From NCBI RefSeq assembly GCF_040054535.1, contig NC_090778.1, forward strand, positions 8,440,001 through 8,504,000: DNA of 64,000 nucleotides, given 5' to 3'. The notes beneath the pieces were generated by a model. The model saw nothing but the letters and a program-made list of their open reading frames with translations. It ran no database searches and was not told the DNA's origin. The position numbers were made by a program, and so were the translations under genes. Origin of the DNA: Antennarius striatus. Lineage: Eukaryota > Chordata > Actinopteri > Lophiiformes > Antennariidae. The first letter of the stretch is position 1; the number at the start of each line of letters is the position of its first letter. Of the stretch, positions 60,726 through 64,000 are shown in pieces.

Positions 60726-60799
60726 GTCATAATCTGCAGAGAGGTTTTAAAAATCAGCACACAGTGCAGGCGGTGTCGCAGCAGGAGGAACCTGTCAAG
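60726..60799 (+). other. Probable untranslated exon of natterin-like gene 2
   Basis: Flanked by an acceptor-like TTTATTGCAG (60716-60725) and donor GTAAAT at 60800. It would splice to the acceptor at 61270-61271 one base before the coding ATG. It could instead be the first exon with a start near 60700; not resolvable by eye. Confidence 0.45.
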
Positions 60800-61271
60800 G
60801 TAAATACTGCTTCTCTACATACACTATGAATGAGGTGTGCGTTTGTAGTCCTATTTAACAACAATCAACACCATTAAAACGTTTGATTTGGTTCCGTAAG
60901 TGTACTGTAAGAAAATTATTACATGGAAATTTTATGATACAGATAAAGCAATTTTCTAAAGGCTAAACATTTTTCTCTTATTATGAGCATGACAAACATA
61001 AAAACATAAATGCATACATATGATTTTGAAGTTCATGTACTGATATATGATGTGTGTGTGTGCGTGCGCGTGCATGCATACGTGCGTGCATGCTTGCATT
61101 CGTGTGTAAACATCATTAACAGAGTTCTACCCCCTCTATTGGATTTGATTTGCTTCAAAAACAAAATCACATTCAAACATTTTTACTTTTAAAAGTTAGA
61201 ATTTTTGAGTGCCTTTTGTTTTAAATAAATTCGACTCATACTAACAAAACAGCTGTTTTTCCTTTGTCCAG

Positions 61272-62604
61272 ATGAGGTGGTGTGTTGCCGTTGTCTTTGC
61301 AGTGCTGCAGCTCTGCAGCCCCGCCCTCCAAGCTGACCAACAACTCTACATCTCACAGCTGCAATATGGGCATGAAAAACCCAGTGCGTTCCATCATTTT
61401 TGACAGACTTCCTCAGTCAGGCCCTTGAATAAATATTTAAATAGTTTTAAATTTACATTTTATACTAAAAGCTCCTACCTGTTTCCCATTGATTTGAATT
61501 GCAGAGCCATGGCTTAAACCCACGATGGAGAATGTTGTCCCTTCCCGGGAAGTTAACAAACCTCCTCAAATTAGAGAGATCCCAGCAACTGAGACATTCA
61601 ACTCCTTCCCCATGTTTAGTGAGCATGTCAACCTCAAGTGGATCACATGGAATGGTTCCCTCCCAAATGGTGCTGTTGCCATCTTCAATGGCTACACTGA
61701 ACGTACCGACTACGTGTGCAAGGTCAACTGCGAGGCAGGCTTCTACACTCCCAGCAAAGGGAACTTCTGCCAGTATCCGTACGCCGAAAAAGAGTATGCA
61801 TCTTCCAAGTTTGAAGTGCTGGTCAACGTGGATCACTTTGAGTTCCTGGAGTGGGTTGAAGATTCATACGGATCTGTCCCCCCTTATGCTGTAAGAACTT
61901 GCCCCAAGACTGACATCTATGTGGGCAAAAACAAATATGGTCTTGGCAAAGTGGTGACCCAACACGAGGCCTTCTTCCTTCCATGGGAGGGTGATGAGTA
62001 CTGGTACAAGAGCTACCAGGTTCTTGCCATAAACAGAGACAGCTACAGCCAGCACATCTCCCATGTGGAATATAACGTTGACCAGATGGAGCTGTTCTAC
62101 CATCGTCCAGAGGCTCTGAAGCTCGCCAAAGTCACCAACCTGGAGTGCAAAAGTGTGGAGAAGACAGTTAATTTGGAGAAGACCAGTACTGTGGAGAAGA
62201 CTTGGGACATTGGTAGAGACACCCGTAATGGTTCCATCTCCACCATGACGGCCAAAGTGCCCATCCTTGGGCCGGGAACTGTGGACTTCACCAAAGAACA
62301 GACAATGAGTTTGTCAGAGGGAACTAAACTGGTGGAATCTATCAGTCACACCGTCTCTGTGGGCCTGGTGGTCCCACCCAATCACTCCTGTGCAGTGAGG
62401 ATGGAAGGCAGGAAGATGTCGGCTGACATTCCTTTCACTGGCAGGCTGAGCAGGACCAATCACAAAGGAGACACCCACTGGACGTTCATCACAGGCACCT
62501 ACGATGGTGTGAGTGTTGGAGAAATTAATGCTGTGGTGGAGAGATGTCAGCCGGTAACTGATGCCGTTCCCTGCTCCCAAGCTGAAGACTGGTCAGAGGC
62601 CTAA
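61272..62604 (+). CDS. Natterin-like protein 2 (DM9 + aerolysin-like)
   Basis: Exons 61272-61383 and 61505-62604 give 403 residues, apparently intact. The donor is GTGCGT, the acceptor AATTGCAG; joining A to AG makes Lys. The signal peptide is about 21 residues (MRWCVAVVFAVLQLCSPALQA). Residues about 79-215 are the DM9/DUF3421-type region (WNGSLPNGA, ERTDYVCK, FLPWEGDEYWY, VLAINRD) and about 239-389 the aerolysin-like region (SHTVSVGLVVPP, RMEGRKM, GTYDGVSVGE). It is the tandem paralogue of the gene at 54823, with the same exon plan and a clearly related sequence from the DM9 start onward; the N-terminal 75 residues are unlike. The second intron is only 121 nt versus 601 nt in gene 1. AATAAA lies at 62654-62659. 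Confidence 0.93.
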
Positions 62605-62653
62605 CCATTGTACTGCTGGAAAGACAAACATTAATCATAATTAAACCTCTGCA

Positions 62654-62659
62654 AATAAA
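62654..62659 (+). terminator. Polyadenylation signal of natterin-like gene 2
   Basis: AATAAA 50 nt after the stop codon. Confidence 0.7.
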
Positions 62660-62859
62660 TACAAGAACATTGTCAATTAGTTTATTTGTTGTCTTCTTAT
62701 GACTGAAATATTTTATTTGCTATCAGTGGCTCAACAATTGAAAGTAACTTTCAGACTAGTTACTTAGTTGGTTGACTTAGTTCACCATCTCTATGATATG
62801 CCGTTTGTTAACTCTACCTATAAAATTTGTTAAATGCATGTTTTATGCTTTTGTTTTAA

Positions 62860-63175
62860 ATCAATCAATCGATTAATAAAGTTTTATTCATAAAGCACTT
62901 AATCACATCAGCAGACATTTCAAAGTGCTTTCACAGGCACAAAAACCAAACAGAACCCTCCCGAGTAAGCATAAGCAACATTGAGGAAGAAACTCCAGGC
63001 AGGACCCAGACTCTGGAGGGCGGCCAACCGCCTTGACCGGTTTGGGTGTAAAAGAAATACAATGGGGATAGGGACAGGGCAAGAGAGAGAGACAGAGAGA
63101 GAGACAGATAAAGAAAGTGGCAGATAGGCCAGACAGAGTTGTTGTAGATTTAGTTGTGTGTGGACTTGTCCATCC
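62860..63175 (-). mobile_element. L2-type tail element
   Basis: CAATCAATCGATTAATAAAG, TTTATTCATAAAGCACTTAATC and AGCAGACATTTCAAAGTGC match the fragment at 20627-20705 and continue with AGAAACTCCAGGCAGGACCC and an AGAGAGACAG repeat at 63083-63110. Confidence 0.65.
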
Positions 63176-63780
63176 TTTCATCACTTGAACTGAATCATTA
63201 CATCTTTGATGATGTTAAAATATATTCCCAAGATTTTCACTACTTCAGCAAACATAAATTGTCTATTTTACCAAATTATTAATCAGCAATTACAAAGTAG
63301 AACCTAATATGTAAAATTGACAGCAGTGTTGCATAGTCATGCAAAAACTGCAATATAGTAGCACTATAACATGTTCATGAATGAAAGCATGGACGGTTGT
63401 CTGGTTGAATAGGCTCCAGCCCACCCCCTTCCAAAATAAGCAGTAATGGAAATGAATGGACATGTATAATGCACACGGAGCAGATGGAGACAACAGGAGT
63501 CAATACATGTCAACTTTAGTATTTGATCTGGAGCCTCCACGTAGATTAATCCAGCCCATGGCCATTTCATGACGGTCTATGTTCTTATTTTAGTCTTATT
63601 TATTTAAGTCTTGCTCTTCCTTAAAAAAATGTAATAACGGCGATGTGGAAGTTGTGAGATCCATGACCATCCAATGATACGTATTGTAAATCATAAATAT
63701 TTCATAGCACGTTTTAAATTCACTATAAAATTAAAAAAAATATTATAAAAAAATACAATTAAACAAACTAAACACAATCT
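63176..63780. other. Intergenic, little recognised
   Basis: AT-rich; 63395-63450 resembles a SINE tail (AATAGGCTCCAGCCCACCCC). Confidence 0.45.
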
Positions 63781-63789
63781 TTTGATTCT

Positions 63790-64000
63790 GAAGTGTGAAA
63801 GTCTGTTTCTCCGTCAAGACGCTAGAGGGCGCTGCTGCCACTGAGAGCAGGACGACACCGGTCGAACACGCTTGTCTGCCTGACACTCGTTGACTCGCGT
63901 GTCAGAGACATGGCGGACGGGTGGCGGTAGGTTGATGGTTCCTCAGGAGAGTTTCAGAACACCTGTCCGCCTCAGTCAGCCGGTGTTTGGAGCCACACTG
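63790..64000 (+). promoter_or_regulatory. CpG-rich block, candidate promoter and first exon of a further gene
   Basis: Sudden rise in CpG (GGGCGCTGC, ACACCGGTCGAACACG, GACTCGCGTG). At 63910 an ATG in good context reads MADGW and then meets GTAGGT (63926), a possible donor giving a 17-nt coding start. The ATGGCGG motif is also typical of YY1-linked promoters. The gene cannot be named because the window ends. Confidence 0.35.

Overview
This window is vertebrate nuclear DNA, most likely from a percomorph-type teleost fish. The evidence is split genes with consensus GT-AG introns, very long dinucleotide and tetranucleotide microsatellites, tRNA-derived SINEs, L2-, Rex1/CR1- and RTE-type LINE fossils, Tc1 and hAT DNA transposons, and a pair of natterin-like genes, a family best known from fish. 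There are no bacterial features. The species cannot be determined from the sequence alone.

Layout. (1) 1-2642: an intron of the first gene, mostly a decayed L2-like LINE on the minus strand. (2) 2643-17571, plus strand: thirteen consecutive coding exons of adamtsl2, from the end of its Cys-rich region through the spacer, six C-terminal thrombospondin type 1 repeats and the PLAC domain. The exons join in frame to 755 codons including the stop. The N-terminal exons lie upstream of the window. The introns carry SINEs, microsatellites and a LINE inserted inside another retroelement. (3) 23117-24177, minus strand: fam163b, a small single-pass membrane protein with two coding exons, convergent with adamtsl2. 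Its probable untranslated first exon and promoter lie in a CpG-rich block near 29.1-29.9 kb. Adjacency of ADAMTSL2 and FAM163B matches the human 9q34 order. (4) 30-54 kb: no convincing gene, but many mobile-element remains, including a foldback DNA transposon (about 41.0-42.7 kb), two RTE-clade LINE copies (45.0-47.0 kb plus, 52.4-53.8 kb minus), a hAT-like MITE with an exact 8-bp target-site duplication, and a 220-bp AGAT microsatellite. (5) 54.3-62.7 kb: two apparently intact tandem natterin-like genes, each a signal-peptide exon followed by one large exon encoding a DM9/DUF3421 region and an aerolysin-like pore-forming region. (6) The last 200 bp are CpG-rich and include a possible first coding exon of another gene.

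Functionally these are unrelated neighbours. adamtsl2 encodes a secreted extracellular-matrix glycoprotein of the fibrillin/LTBP/TGF-beta network, fam163b a small neuronal-type membrane protein, and the natterin-like pair secreted aerolysin-fold proteins. I found no operon-like or obviously new multi-gene system. The most unusual observations are a GC-AG intron in adamtsl2, a (TG)43 tract directly before a weak adamtsl2 splice acceptor, a 15-bp perfect palindrome at a deletion junction inside an RTE element, a roughly 240-bp inverted repeat inside a foldback transposon, several nested transposon insertions, and a dispersed repeat carrying TCAAGGTCA nuclear-receptor half-sites.
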